Origin: Embiotoca jacksoni
Lineage: Eukaryota; Chordata; Actinopteri; Embiotocidae
Assembly (NCBI GenBank): GCA_022577435.1
Contig: JAKOON010000023.1
Span: 434,001 to 498,000, forward strand
Length of the DNA stretch: 64,000 nt
Direction: 5' to 3'
A model generated the notes under the pieces. That model was not told the origin of the DNA and searched no databases. It saw nothing but the letters and a program-made list of their open reading frames with translations. Position numbers and translations under genes: made by a program. The first letter of the stretch is position 1, and every line of letters starts with the position of its first letter. Of the stretch, positions 13,701-30,719 are shown piece by piece.

Positions 13701-15927
13701 CAGCTTCTACGGATTATCTTACTGTTAAAAACTACGTTATTGTCCTTGAAGTCCTTCCACTGCTGGTACCACTTTGAATCCTTATGGAGGACGACACCCA
13801 TGGCCTCTCTGCATCACAAAACACAAGACAATCACATCATCACAGAGGTATACAACAGTGGATGTTGTGCACGTGGGTCAAGCACAGTTCCAGTTAGGAC
13901 TACGGGATATAGTGCTCCTTTAAGACAGAAATGGTTAGAGTGAAGATAGCTTCAACAGTTACTCACTCATTGGCCTCGAACACTCTGGTGTCGCTTTCAG
14001 CTCCTTTAGATGAGAAATCGCTCCTCTTCCTCAGCTGAGAAGGAGCCCTGTAAGGGCCGGCATCGCCGACGTCAATCTCCTTCTTCATAGTTTCCACACC
14101 CTGCAGAGAGGACACTGAGTGTTATTAAAAAAATATAGTCTAAATCACAGTCTCAGTGTAGATTCAAAAAGTGCAGGTTCACAAAAAAATAATTTTTAGC
14201 AGTATGTTTTCTGTTGATGAATCATGAGAGTCGGGTCAACCCAGCTGTAGCTGCCATTGTAAGTATAGCAAAAGCTTGTTTAAGAGCACCGTGGTCTCTA
14301 ATGAAAAATCCCAAATGGGCACTAAGTCACTGAAAATAGCTACATTAATTAAGTAAATCAGCCAAATAAGAGTTGAATTAAGCAACAACTGGCTGGGGTG
14401 TAAGTATCGAACCCTAAAGCGTCTGGACCCTGCAGTTATGTTGCTTTCTGTAAACACATGCATATCAACCAATGCAAATGCAGAGCAGAGCACAGGTCTG
14501 CGAATTACTTATTATTCACATTTAAAAACAGACAAAAATAAATTCATTTTGATGTCTGTCCCTTTCTTTTTTTGAAAACATAACTAACTGTGACTCCAAA
14601 TCACGGCAAGCATACGAGCAGCGATGTAAAGGTGAGGGTACAAGATGCTGTAAAACGCATGGTTCTTATGTTTCGTCTCCTGACCTGAGATATGGCCCTG
14701 AATGCACTCGTCCGGCCCAGTTTTTCTCCTCCTTTGGACACAGACCCAGCAGAGTGCATGGCCGTCCGGGCCGCCTCCTCCACACCTTCCTTGATCTTCT
14801 TCCCGATGTCGGTACGACTCACTTCCTCGAGGCCCTGTGGCCCAAATGCAACAGAAACACAAAGTCAGTACGGTTTAAAGAGCACAATTTCTTTTAAGAC
14901 ATTGACTGAACTTGTTCCCTATTTAAGGCATTTTTGATGACACTGTAAGATATATGGCCAATCAAACTGAGGGAACATTGATTACACAAGATCCCAAAAA
15001 TGTCCATGAGGGAACTCTCCATCAAGTGTCCTTTGGCTTGAAGTATGATAGCAGAAGAAGTATCTTACCTCCTTGACAGTCTCTGATAGAGAGCCAAACG
15101 TCTTCTTAAACACCTCTGATGTCTTCACTGTCTCAGCCTCTATCGTTTTCTAATAAGAGAAAAAAAAATCTTCACCACTCAAATCCTAAATATACTGATG
15201 AATTGCTTATTACAAAAAAAAATCTAACAAAAGTCAAACATTCATAAAAGATATCACTTTTGCTATAAAATGACTGAGGATAGAAATCCCGTTATGCTCT
15301 TACATATTTCCTGCGGGCCTGCTGCAGGGCATCGGACTCGTCGAGCCTCTTGGCCTCATCTCTGAACTTTTTAATGTTTTCTTTCATCTCCTGATTCTTA
15401 CTGAACTCCTGACGAAGGTTATCGACAAATTCTCCCAGAAAACCTTTACGTCCAGAAGCGTATCGCACCTAACGAGATAATCAGAGGGAAGGACTTCAGT
15501 TGGACAAACGGATGCATTGATACAGCGAGCAGACCACCCACTTATTTCCACTCGGGAGTTCCTTCTTTATCTGTCTGAAGCACTGAAGGAAGAAGAATAG
15601 ATCAGCATCTGTGTACTGTCTAGTATGATATAGTGAAAAAAAAAATGAAGAAAAGCAAGTCAGATAAGTAAATTTCAGAGTTAATTGTAATCTTCAAAGC
15701 TACACAAGCAAGTAATCATTTTCAGTCACTTGAAGGTGAAAGGGAGATGCCAGCGAGTACCTGCACGGCTGCCACCGAGCTCCTGTGTAACCTGTCAGCA
15801 TCTCCTCTCCACACCGAGGAGACCAGAGACCGGGAGCAGAGGGACAAGGCATTTCTGCCAATCAGCTGCAACAGAGAGACAGTGTCAGTCAGCCACAATC
15901 AGTAATGTCCCACACGTTCACCAGGTA

Positions 15928-15993
<66 letters not shown>

Positions 15994-16678
15994 TAAAACA
16001 GTTCTCCACTGGAGAAATAAACACCATCAGGTGCTGTAGAGCTACAACACCTCGCTTTATAATCTTTGGTCGACACCTATCACATCAAACATCTGGAGGG
16101 CTTTCTAGATACCATGATGACACCATGTTTCCCAACGGCTGTCCAAGTAAACTGCGTGATGAGGAGTGGTTGAATAGTTTGTACTGACGTGATAGCTGCA
16201 GGAAAAAAAAAATAATCTGATACCACACTGGTCTTACTAAAAACAAAAAGTGTCACCACTATAATCGTTAAAACCGGAACATTCACGTCTCATAACTAGT
16301 CCCTGAAACAGCAGGTCTTTACTGCCCGTCTACACTGAGGATTTTAAACTTTTAAAACGTAGTGTAACCTGGTTAAAGCACGGACATCTTAAAAAACAAC
16401 AACAAGGAGTGTTGGTTTGACACGTTGCTTGTTAAAGATTAAAACCGAGAGGCTCTCCGGTGCAACGAGAAGGCCTTTTCTAACGGACATCTCGCGCTCT
16501 ATCCGCAGAAAGGACACGCTGCAAAATCGCGTTCACATAATTGGACGTGAAAAAGACTCCTTCTAAAGCCGCGTAGACCGTTTCCCTTCACCAAATTACG
16601 TGCCGGGGACGCGAGAGCTGCGAAGAAGGACATGAATGGTTGTCTAACCTCGTAGCACCGACACACGGAGGCTGCCAT
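10763..16678 (-). CDS. timm44: TIM44, mitochondrial import inner membrane translocase subunit
   Basis: TIM44 tethers mtHsp70 to the TIM23 channel on the matrix face, so that presequence proteins can be pulled in. Fourteen coding exons give 461 residues (human 452): 16678-16649, 15865-15761, 15582-15538, 15468-15304, 15149-15069, 14834-14685, 14100-13967, 13808-13723, 13395-13303, 12976-12852, 12107-12057, 11551-11462, 11282-11172, 10882-10763. All phases join. Residues 1-60 are a basic presequence. Then come the charged helical stretch (GFLGEFVDNLRQEF, NIKKFRDEAKRLDES), the block KKIKEGVEEAARTA and SKGGEKLGRTSAFRA, the linker (LRKRSDF), and the C-terminal Tim44-like domain from FSKTEMSEVLTEIL through DIIPNILE, TYSQLAHPIQQA, ILDIDNID, LIITFQAQVVMV and MMYVWALCRDQEELNP, ending STEQVL. 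The small third exon is supported by ELP-S-K alignment with human, although its donor (TGG|GTGGTC) is weak. It is divergent from rab11b, with start codons 1.3 kb apart. Confidence 0.95.
13500..13615 (+). mobile_element. Fragment of a retroelement 3' tail in timm44 intron
   Basis: The words TTTCCCCTCGGGGATTAATA and AAAGTA, followed by a short (CTAACC)n-like tail, form the typical 3' end of a teleost LINE-type element. It lies in the intron between exons at 13723 and 13395. The same tail is seen inverted at 41.06 kb. The 5' limit is not clear. Confidence 0.5.
15929..15991. repeat. (TA)n microsatellite, about 31 units
   Basis: Pure TA run in timm44 intron 1, ~65 bp upstream (gene strand) of the exon 2 acceptor. 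Confidence 0.97.
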
Positions 16679-16689
16679 CTTGATCTTGA

Positions 16690-16810
16690 AATGCGCGGAG
16701 ACACACGTGCGTCCTTCCTGCAGCAGCTGACGTTCCGCTCGACCAATAGGAGCAGAGGTGGTGGGGCGGAAGGCGGGGCCAGCGCTCAGCGCGACATTAA
16801 AGGGACAATT
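16690..16810 (-). promoter_or_regulatory. Promoter region of timm44
   Basis: The CpG-rich block just upstream of the timm44 start has a CCAAT box (plus-strand CCAAT at about 16742), a CRE-like TGACG at about 16729, and a GC-box-like GTGGGGCGG at about 16760. No TATA box is seen. The start codon itself sits in AAGATGGCAGCC, a YY1-type word. The boundaries are estimates. Confidence 0.55.
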
Positions 16811-17969
16811 CACCCTAAAGACCATCGCGATGTTATGATGATACAACAGCAAACACAAGGGGGTTTCCCAGAAACATAATCACAGCATTCAGGACTTGAA
16901 TGCCCTCTGTCTCCAGTTCACTGTTTAAAAAAACACGACTTTTTGTTACAAACCAAAAATCACCCAGAAAACTTGCTCCAGAAGCCTATCTGCTGTTCAT
17001 CAAGACGTCACTAATTAATCTTTGTGCACTAGGTTTTGGGTACTTTCTGTTTGATGTTATGATGCAAGTATTTTCCCCTGTTTAAAAAGGTCAATAAAAC
17101 ATTTTTAAAGTGAAAATGAAATATAAAACAGGATATACATTAAGACTTAAAAACAATTAAATCCTAAAGACATAAAACATTAAAAAAAATAATAAACAAT
17201 GAACAAAGACTGACCATCCCAAAAAGTGAAAAAACATGCAAGTTTTGTGACTTGGTATTTTTTTATTTTTTATTATCATCTATTAGGCCTACAAGCTCAG
17301 GCAATTCATAACAAATTCACAAATTCAGACAATTCACTTCATCTTCTTTTATGCAATTGTACATTCTCTCATAATTTAAATGTCATTTTCTCCATAATTT
17401 CAGTCACTATATAATTTCTTTCCAGCTTTTCACATAGGACTGTAGAAAAATATTTCCATCGTAACATTTTCCATTTGTTGGTTATTTACCTGCAGTATAT
17501 GGTTTCTTAAAACAGTTTGAGATTTACTGTCGGGCTCGAGTTCACATATTACGCTACTGCCTACAAAAATTGAAACAATATTTTGATTTGTGAATGTTAT
17601 AACAATTTCATTACATACCACACAACGGCAGCAGTTAAATGTTGTGTGAATACAATTGATGTTATTCTTCGTTCAGAGTGAAATGACAACATGTGTGACT
17701 GTGGGACCCAGATGAATGGTTAGGTGTCTGCTGGCATGCCAGTAAGGATCGTCCCCCCCGAGGCAGGTATGTGAACTGCAGGGACTCCTCCCCTCCCTCT
17801 GCAGAGTTGGGATCTCTCCCTTTTCTGCGGCCAGCTCGCCTTGACAGCCAACATTGGCGCAGAGTCTGAGCACAAACCTTTACCTAATTTTTCTGGCATA
17901 TAGCGACAATTCATACCCACACTTTCCGCACCTCGTCCGGAGACAAGCGTTGGAGCGGCCTCGTCTAGA
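16811..17969 (+). other. Spacer and 5' leader region of rab11b
   Basis: Divergent spacer between timm44 and rab11b. The part up to about 17650 is AT-rich and featureless. From about 17700 to the rab11b start it becomes GC-rich and should hold the rab11b start site and 5'UTR; no TATA box stands out. No other gene is seen. Confidence 0.5.
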
Positions 17970-23911
<5,942 letters not shown>

Positions 23912-26559
23912 CCCATGGCATCTGTGCCTCCTCACCTGGGTCAATTATTAATTGAAATCCACGTTGTTGATATGCTTACATCTGCCTGAGGTGCAATGTT
24001 GTCTGAATCTGCACTTTTTAGATCAGTGGAGTCAGTTCCATTATGCCACAAGCAATCAGTCCCAGAAAGAAGTGTTTGAATTGATTTCAAATTGTAATCT
24101 GACCCAGGTACAGTCTGCTACACTCTAGTGCAAAAACAGGATTGATGGTACCCCGTAAGCAGCTACCACAGTGAACCATGATAGTGTAGCAGAATAGCCT
24201 TGCCTGAGACCTTGTAAGCCTAGACATCTCCCTGGTAGACGGCTGTTGCCACACGTTGGAGGCCCGCGTTTCAAACCTTGCCTGTTTCAATCGTATCAGC
24301 AGTCCTGTTTTTGGGCTTCTCCTCCTCGTTCAGTCATCATCTCAAAAGTGGTTGTGACGCTGCTGACGCTTATTTCATTTTGTGTAAAATATATTCTTTT
24401 TTTTTGTTTTGATTTTGATAGCTTGTCTGCTCACATACATTATATTAATGCCATGAAATTAAATTTTACAATATTATGTTGCCGTTTCCCTTTTTTTGTG
24501 GATGTGAAACATACATAAAAGGACTTCTGGTACCACTTTGTAACTCCAGAATACAGGAAAGACTATAGATGCATCAATACGTAAGGTCGATTTCACTGCT
24601 GTTTCAGGTCAAGATTGAACTACTTTACTGTTGAATGGTTTAGTCCAGTAGTTTCCAATCTAAGGATCGGGTCCCTCAAAAACAGCCACACCGTAACAGA
24701 ATTAATAAATAAATTTGTGATCATGTTTTTGGACAGTGGACAGAATCTTTGATCTTCTTCTAAAATAGGTGTTCATTTGACCTCTCAGCCCTCAGGCAGT
24801 TATTAAAATGAAACCATAAGAAGCTTGAAGAGGGTGGTGGTGTGGTGGAGCCACTATTAACTACAGTTAATCTGAAATGTGACATACTGCCCAGCCCAAC
24901 AAGATAATGATTGTTTGTAAGCTTATTTCAACTCAATATAAAAAATAACTAGGAATTACTGCTGCTAAAGAAAAGCAGTTAACATTCTGCTTTAAATGTA
25001 GCTGGAGTAGAAGTATAATGAAGTATGAAAGGGAAATACTCAAGTACAAATACTTCAAATAGTACATGAACAATTTACTTTCTACCATTGGTCATATTAA
25101 TAGTGTAACCGTCTGACTGACTCTCCAAAATATGAATGTTTGAAGTTTCTAAGCAGAAAAATATTAAATTATGAATATTTAGAGAAGATGATCCATGAAC
25201 TCTCAGAATATGACTCCCACAGCGACGGATGATTAGATATATTTCCATGGCCTACATGAGGATCTTCAGATGCTTCAACACCTAAAACCATCTTATAAAT
25301 CACATGTCACACTGAGTCCAGGAGTCCCACATGTTTTATTGCACAATAACCCAACTTTCCAGGGGATGCAGCAGGAAGACTACAATAACACAAAATACTT
25401 TGTTTCGCATATGCTGCTTACATCAATCGACATCTCAAAACACATTTGTTGTTTGCACCTTTAACAAGCATCAGCCTGCTGTGATACATCTGTGTTTTTT
25501 TTTTTTTATATAGGTCAAAAGTCTGTAATCTCACTATGCCGAACACTGTATCTGCTCTATTTAAAGTTGCATCTCTTGTGATGTTAAGACATTACTACTG
25601 GTCATTGCTAGGCAGCTCAATTAATGAATGGTGCATTTACAAGTGGAGCAGGGCTGTTTGCTAATGCACTTTTATGACAAGAGAAGAAACTTCATCCAAT
25701 TAGAATGTAAACACTTTTCCGCACCTTCAATACTATTTCTTTATACATTACTGCAATACTGTTTACAGGTTGGAGTTAGCATTATCCCGTATACTACAAT
25801 CTTCACTGGCCCCGTGACAAGTGTGTTAAATACATGACGTCTCAGCTGCTGCCTGAACAGGAAAAATTTGTTTTTCACTCTTCAGACAGTAATGAAAAAG
25901 CTTTACCTGGAAAATTGAAAAGGATTCTGATTATAGACAAGGACATTGGTATGAGTAACTGTCGCCCGGTGCTTGTCAAAAAAAAAAAAAAAAAAGAACA
26001 AAAAAAAAAAAAAAAAGGGAGTATTCACAGATAGACTTTGTCAATCATGTTTTTAGATTATTATCCTCCGCAGGGCTGTTTGTTTACCCATTGTTCAAAA
26101 ACAGCTAAATACATTGTGAAGGGGCATGGGGGAATTATAGGTAGTGAATATGTTTCATATTATACTGTAGTAGCATGCTGAATCAGTTATATCCTGCTAC
26201 ATTAGCTTGTGTCTTAGTATTTCATTAAGTTTGTGTCACTGACATAAAGTCGGGCTGGTTAGTCCATCATCCATGTGTCCAGTCGTTCACATCCCAGCAC
26301 TGGCTGTCCGGTGACAACTCTTGTTTTCATCAACTATGACTCCGGAATGAGTTCTTTCCAAAACCACTTTTGTGGTCGGCCAATACCATAGTAGTTAACA
26401 TCAAGTGCTTCGAGAAAAGAAAAAAGAAGGAGGAAGTAGCTCTTCCCTCTCAGAATGATCCATATGAAGTGCAAAAGTTCATTAATATGATTAATTTTGT
26501 TTTTAGAGAGTGCTTCAGTGGGCTTTCTTTTAAATATTCCTCTTGCCACTGCTCTGCAC
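23912..26559. other. rab11b 3'UTR, marchf2 3'UTR and spacer
   Basis: Tail-to-tail spacer. Candidate poly(A) signals: AATAAA at 24704-24709 (overlapping a second at 24708) for rab11b, and plus-strand TTTATT at 25335-25340 for marchf2. Two A-runs lie at about 25980-26017. A partial fish repeat sits at about 24990-25080. No coding sequence is seen. Confidence 0.55.
24990..25080 (-). mobile_element. Inverted partial copy of the 'ACTTGAGTA' repeat
   Basis: Read on the minus strand, the words TTTGAAGTATTTGTACTTGA, GTATTTCCCTTTCATACTTC and ATTATACTTCTACTCC match the first part of the copy at 22.14-22.38 kb. Orientation is opposite. Ends are approximate. Confidence 0.45.
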
Positions 26560-28556
26560 TCATACGATGGTCTCATCAGTCATTTTCTTGGTCGACTTGG
26601 TCGGCACTGAACGTTGGGTGGTGTGTGCCCCTTTCATGTCAGGCATGAGCAGGCGCACTTTCTGATTGGTCCTCCTCCACTCCGAGTACAACTGACAGTG
26701 GTACCGAAATGACACCTGAGGTTGAGTGAAATGAAAGTGGGAGGGGGCGAGACAGGATATGACGAGGGAGAAAAAGATAAACGTAAATAAAACTGACACA
26801 AGGTTATTTGATACAGAGTAGTACGGACGCAGCACTGGAATGAGCTGCAACTGCTGCACGACAGGCAGAAAGGCTAATCTTTCGCAATTTGTCTTTTTAA
26901 ATGATGGTTGTTGTTTTTTTTATGTTAAAGAATTATGTTTCTAAAGAAGTTTTTTGTTGATTCTTAAAGAATATGAGTTAAGTCAAGGTAAGGAGAAGTG
27001 GGGAGTAAAGTCAGCTGATTCTTACTATTTTCAGGCAGCTAAGCATGTATGTGAAGGCATGTTTCTGACCAACATTCAAACAAATGATTGTTCTGTGCCA
27101 GAGAATAACAAGTTGCACATGTCAGCACATCTCTCCACCCCTTGACTTTAGTCATATTATTCAAGGTCATTGCTAGACAAAAAAAACAGTCCCATTATTT
27201 CTATAATAATTGCGAGAAAAACATAAATCTGTGGCTTTAGTTATCTTTGTATTGTGTCTGTATCAGACCACAAATGTTTAAATGTTAAACTAAGACATAA
27301 AAAGCTGTCTAAATACTTGATCAACTCGTAGACAAAAAGCCAGCTGAGAGAGAAAAAAAAAAAAAGTCAATCTGTGCTAATATGTTCGGAATATTTCTCT
27401 CGGTTACAAGGTGATAACTTAGCAATGCATTAGTTACCAGTGTCCAGAGGATGTAGATAGTGAAGAGGGCGATGGTGAGGGCGATGAGGCCCACAGCCTC
27501 AAGTCTGCTCTTCAGTTGCAGGTGGTCCTGGGCTCCCCTCAGACACAGCCACCCGGAGATAGCTGCCAGGGGTGTGATGAGAAGGAAACAGGCCATGTCG
27601 CACAGCAGCGTGCGCTTCTCACTGCGAGGGCCTGGGTCCTTCAGCCACTGAGCAAGAGCAAAACGAAGAGTTCGTTGGTGTGACTGAAAATTTGCCTTCT
27701 ACAAAATCAGCCTAGCCGGTGTTACATTTAATCCACAATTAGTTTACAGTGAATATTACAAAGGCATCTGTGAATTACCAGCATGAACTAATTAAGAATA
27801 ATATTTAAAAAAAAATACTCCTATTCCTGAGAGCTTTTCAGACAAGGCCAGACAGCCAACTCATCAAGATGAACAAATCATCTCGTATGCGGAGGATGCT
27901 ACTTCTTGCCACACACTCTACATGGCTTTAAATGAATCTCACAGAGCCTTACGAAGTACTTAATATATCCCTCCCTTGCTTACTTGCTTTATTGCTCATT
28001 CCCACCTTTATATCAACAACATAGACAGGAAACACATTTATCGTCGCAGTAAGACCTTCACTAACCTGTGTGAGTGGTTGTGGTCGCCGTTCAATAGTGA
28101 ACTCTGTGTGACAAAGCTCACAGTAGCTGGTGTTGGAGGACGACAGCCACTTCTCCAAGCAGCTCTTGTGCACTTTGCCCAGAGTACCAGTGCAGTCGCA
28201 GGGTGAGAGCAGTGTCTCCCCTCCAGCTCCCTCATGACAAATCCGACACATACCCACGTCACTGTGCAGACACACAGAGGGGCACCAAAGACAAAAACAT
28301 GATGGTTAGCCAAATTCGGTTTAATTGCAGTATATTCACTGGAGGCCCATACGAGTTCCTCACTTTCTTACCTCTGCAAGCTTACCGCCTTGACAACGGT
28401 GGAGAGTGGGCGGCCATCTTTAGCCGTAACCTTGGCGATGTACTGGGCCTGTGCCGTAGAGTCGGACTCCTCTGAATCCTTGGAGGCATCAGATTCAGCG
28501 TTCCCGGAATAATCACAAAGGGAGCCAGGTAGTTGGCAGCAGCCTGACGAAGACAT
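26560..28556 (-). CDS. marchf2: MARCH2 membrane-associated RING-CH E3 ubiquitin ligase
   Basis: MARCH2 ubiquitinates membrane cargo at endosomes and the plasma membrane. Four coding exons give 248 residues (human 246): 28556-28372, 28261-28066, 27647-27438, 26715-26560. The N terminus CCQLPGSLCDYSG is typical of MARCH2. The RING-CH domain (about 62-115) has the C4HC3 set C67, C70, C83, C85, H93, C96, C109, C112, with W100. Two membrane segments lie at about 145-165 (ACFLLITPLAAISGWLCL) and 178-198 (AVGLIALTIALFTIYILWTL). The cytosolic tail FRYHCQLYSEWRRTNQKVRL ends in ETIV, a class I PDZ ligand (human ETPV). Exon 1 joins exon 2 in phase 2 and the join restores S-D as in human. A second strong donor lies 14 nt inside exon 1. 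MARCH2 is preferred over MARCH3 because of the N terminus and the 19p13-type neighbours. Confidence 0.96.
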
Positions 28557-28829
28557 ACTCAGCTGAGGGTGACAGTGATGAAGATTATGGCGGAGGCAAC
28601 TTCAAAAGAAGATCTGATCCCAAATCTGATGTCCAACTCCTCTGCTCTCCTCCTCTGTCCACCTACAGGCCAAATGTCTGGTGGAGGCTGAACAGGAGAT
28701 GAAAAGGACACAAAGTATGGGTGACTTCAGTTCTACATGAGTACAACATGATGTCAATCATACAAGGCTCCTAAAAGATTATCTGCGTGTCTCATTGATG
28801 CCATGTTAATACAAGAGAGGGTGAAAACT

Positions 28830-29546
28830 AGGGCTGTGGGATATGGACAAAATCAGACTTTACAATATTTTAACCAAATACTTCGTTAGAGATATTGCAA
28901 AGATATGCAAGGGATGACTATCAGTGGTGCAGTGATGAGCATTGTGGCCTCACAGTGAAAAGGTTCTGGGTTCAAATCCGGGCCTTTCTGTGCGGGGTTT
29001 GCATGTTCTCCCTATGCCTCTGTGTGGGTTCTCTCCGGGTACTCCGGCTTCCTCCCAACATCCAAAAACATTCACCTCAGGCTAATTGGTGATTCTACAA
29101 ATTGCCCTTAGGTGTGAATGGTCTTTGTTTCCTTTCCGTCTGTCTCTACGTGTTGGCCCTGTGATAAGACCGGCGACCTGTCCAGGGTGTACCCTGCCTT
29201 CGCCCAAAGTGAGCTGAGATAGGCTCCAGTGACCCTGTTCAGGATAAAGTGGGTATAGGTAATGGATGGACGGACTATTGGTGCCTTCACAGAATATTCA
29301 CAAACTTAGATTTTTGATAAATAATCATCAGTTATGTGGGTATAATGACTGAGTTGGTAAAGGCAAGTAATAGAAAAGAACAATCGGGGGAGTTCAGAAA
29401 ATGACATCACTTTACAGCAACGCAGCGTTTAAAACCACAAAAAGAGAGCAATTATACCATATCATGATTTACGATATCTGCAATCTAAAACGATATCTAT
29501 AATTGTATCATGATACAATAAAATATGGATATATCCCCCTGCCTTA
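28830..29546. mobile_element. Old non-autonomous element ('GGGCTGTGGGATATGGAC'), split by a SINE
   Basis: The left end starts AGGGCTGTGGGATATGGAC and the right end, reversed, reads TAAGGCAGGGGGATATATCC, so the ends are imperfect inverted repeats. The inside (AATCATCAGTTATGTGGGTA, TAATGACTGAGTTGGTAAAG, ACGATATCTATAATTGTATC) follows a repeat I recall from many fish genomes. Without the SINE insert it is about 360 bp. It lies in the 5'UTR intron of marchf2. Confidence 0.6.
28922..29273 (+). mobile_element. tRNA-derived SINE with LINE-like tail
   Basis: The head resembles a tRNA, with an A-box-like TGGTGCAGTGATG (28925-28937) and a B box GGTTCAAATCC (28969-28979). The body has the fish words GCATGTTCTCCCTATGCC, TCTCCGGGTACTCCGGCTTC, AATTGGTGATTCTA and GACCTGTCCAGGGTGTACCC. 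The tail is ATGGATGGACGG. It is flanked by GACTAT on both sides (28916-28921 and 29273-29278), a fitting target duplication. It is not a functional tRNA gene. Confidence 0.8.
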
Positions 29547-29972
29547 GTGAAAACCAGCTATAGTGGAGTCATTTCCAGCTCCTGGTCTTTTAAAAAAAAA
29601 AAAACAGGAAAAATATATTGTGCTGAAAATGAACAAAACTCAAACTCTCAAAATATATCAAATTAAACCCTTAAAAAAAATAAATAAATAAAAAAAAAAA
29701 AAAAAAAAAAAATCCCCATGAACTATACAGCCCATTAGTACACAAGTATGTTATGAGGCAAAGTTATACTTGACTACTGAGGGTATTTGTTAGAATTTAG
29801 ATGTCTCAGTTTTCTCAATAGCAAAAAAAATGTCATCTGGTGTTTTCAATATTTAATTAAATGTAATTAATTAATGCATTGAAGTGAATACGGTCTGGCG
29901 ATCTGGTTTCAACAAAATGTGTTAATGCAGCATCCTGCAGTAAAAAAAAAAAATGTTCAGGCAGACCTTGGA

Positions 29973-30072
29973 GGGGGGGGGGGGGGGGGGGACGGGACGG
30001 GGGGGGACACTGGAGGTTCAGGTGGTCGCGTCAGGGACAAACTGTGTCCCCGTCAGGGACAAACTGTGTCCC
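29973..30072. repeat. G19 run with a duplicated 22-bp unit
   Basis: Nineteen G at 29973-29991 and further G-tracts to 30006 could form a G-quadruplex on this strand. Next to it a 22-bp unit (CGTCAGGGACAAACTGTGTC plus CC) occurs twice in tandem at 30029-30050 and 30051-30072. Each unit holds the small inverted repeat GGGACA...TGTCCC. Confidence 0.85.
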
Positions 30073-30225
30073 CGTCCGTTCAACGTGCCCTCCGGACCGA
30101 CACTGTCAACAACGCAATCATAAACAACAGCCCTGACAAGGAAGGCGTATAATAACAGTCAAGTGTATTTAAACTAAAATACACCAAACAAGCTGATCGC
30201 TCCTTCATTTCAATGTGACGTCGTG

Positions 30226-30229
<4 letters not shown>

Positions 30230-30260
<31 letters not shown>
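30230..30260. repeat. (TA)n microsatellite
   Basis: Pure TA run in the marchf2 5'UTR intron. A shorter TA/TAA-rich stretch follows at about 30377-30402. Confidence 0.9.
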
Positions 30261-30262
<2 letters not shown>

Positions 30263-30719
30263 CAATATATTACATGGAAATGAAAGCAGGACGAAGTACG
30301 TTAGTGTGAATCTACGTTTTCTAGTTTTGTTACATGATTCACAGACAAAATGTCACAGCCAGCGTTAGTTATGCAGATATATAAATATATATATACATAC
30401 ATAACTGGTACAGTAACGTTAATGTGTAGCTGTCGACAAAAGGCCAAATCTACCTGAATACAAGAACACCAGGTAAACTACCTGAGCAGCTGTCAATCAA
30501 GCACCTTGTATATGAGAGTAATATAGCAACGCTTGTAAGAAATGTGAAAATAACACAAGACGTTGGCGAAAATGTACTCACCCGACGGCCTGCCTTTCCT
30601 CGCTTGGCCTTGGCCCTGAGTTAGCCACAAAAAAAAAAAAAGGAAAAAAAAAAAAAAAAAAAAAAGCAGCTAACTGAGCTAAATGGACAGCCCTAGCTCC
30701 AAACTATAACATTGACATC

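Noticed and set aside
14584..14862. 92-residue minus-strand frame over timm44 exon 6
   Set aside because: It is out of frame with the timm44 protein. The true frame in the same exon gives the conserved KKIKEGVEEAARTA block.
28922..28990. tRNA-like A and B boxes
   Set aside because: They belong to the head of a SINE with a long unrelated body and a target duplication. No cloverleaf of a working tRNA is visible.
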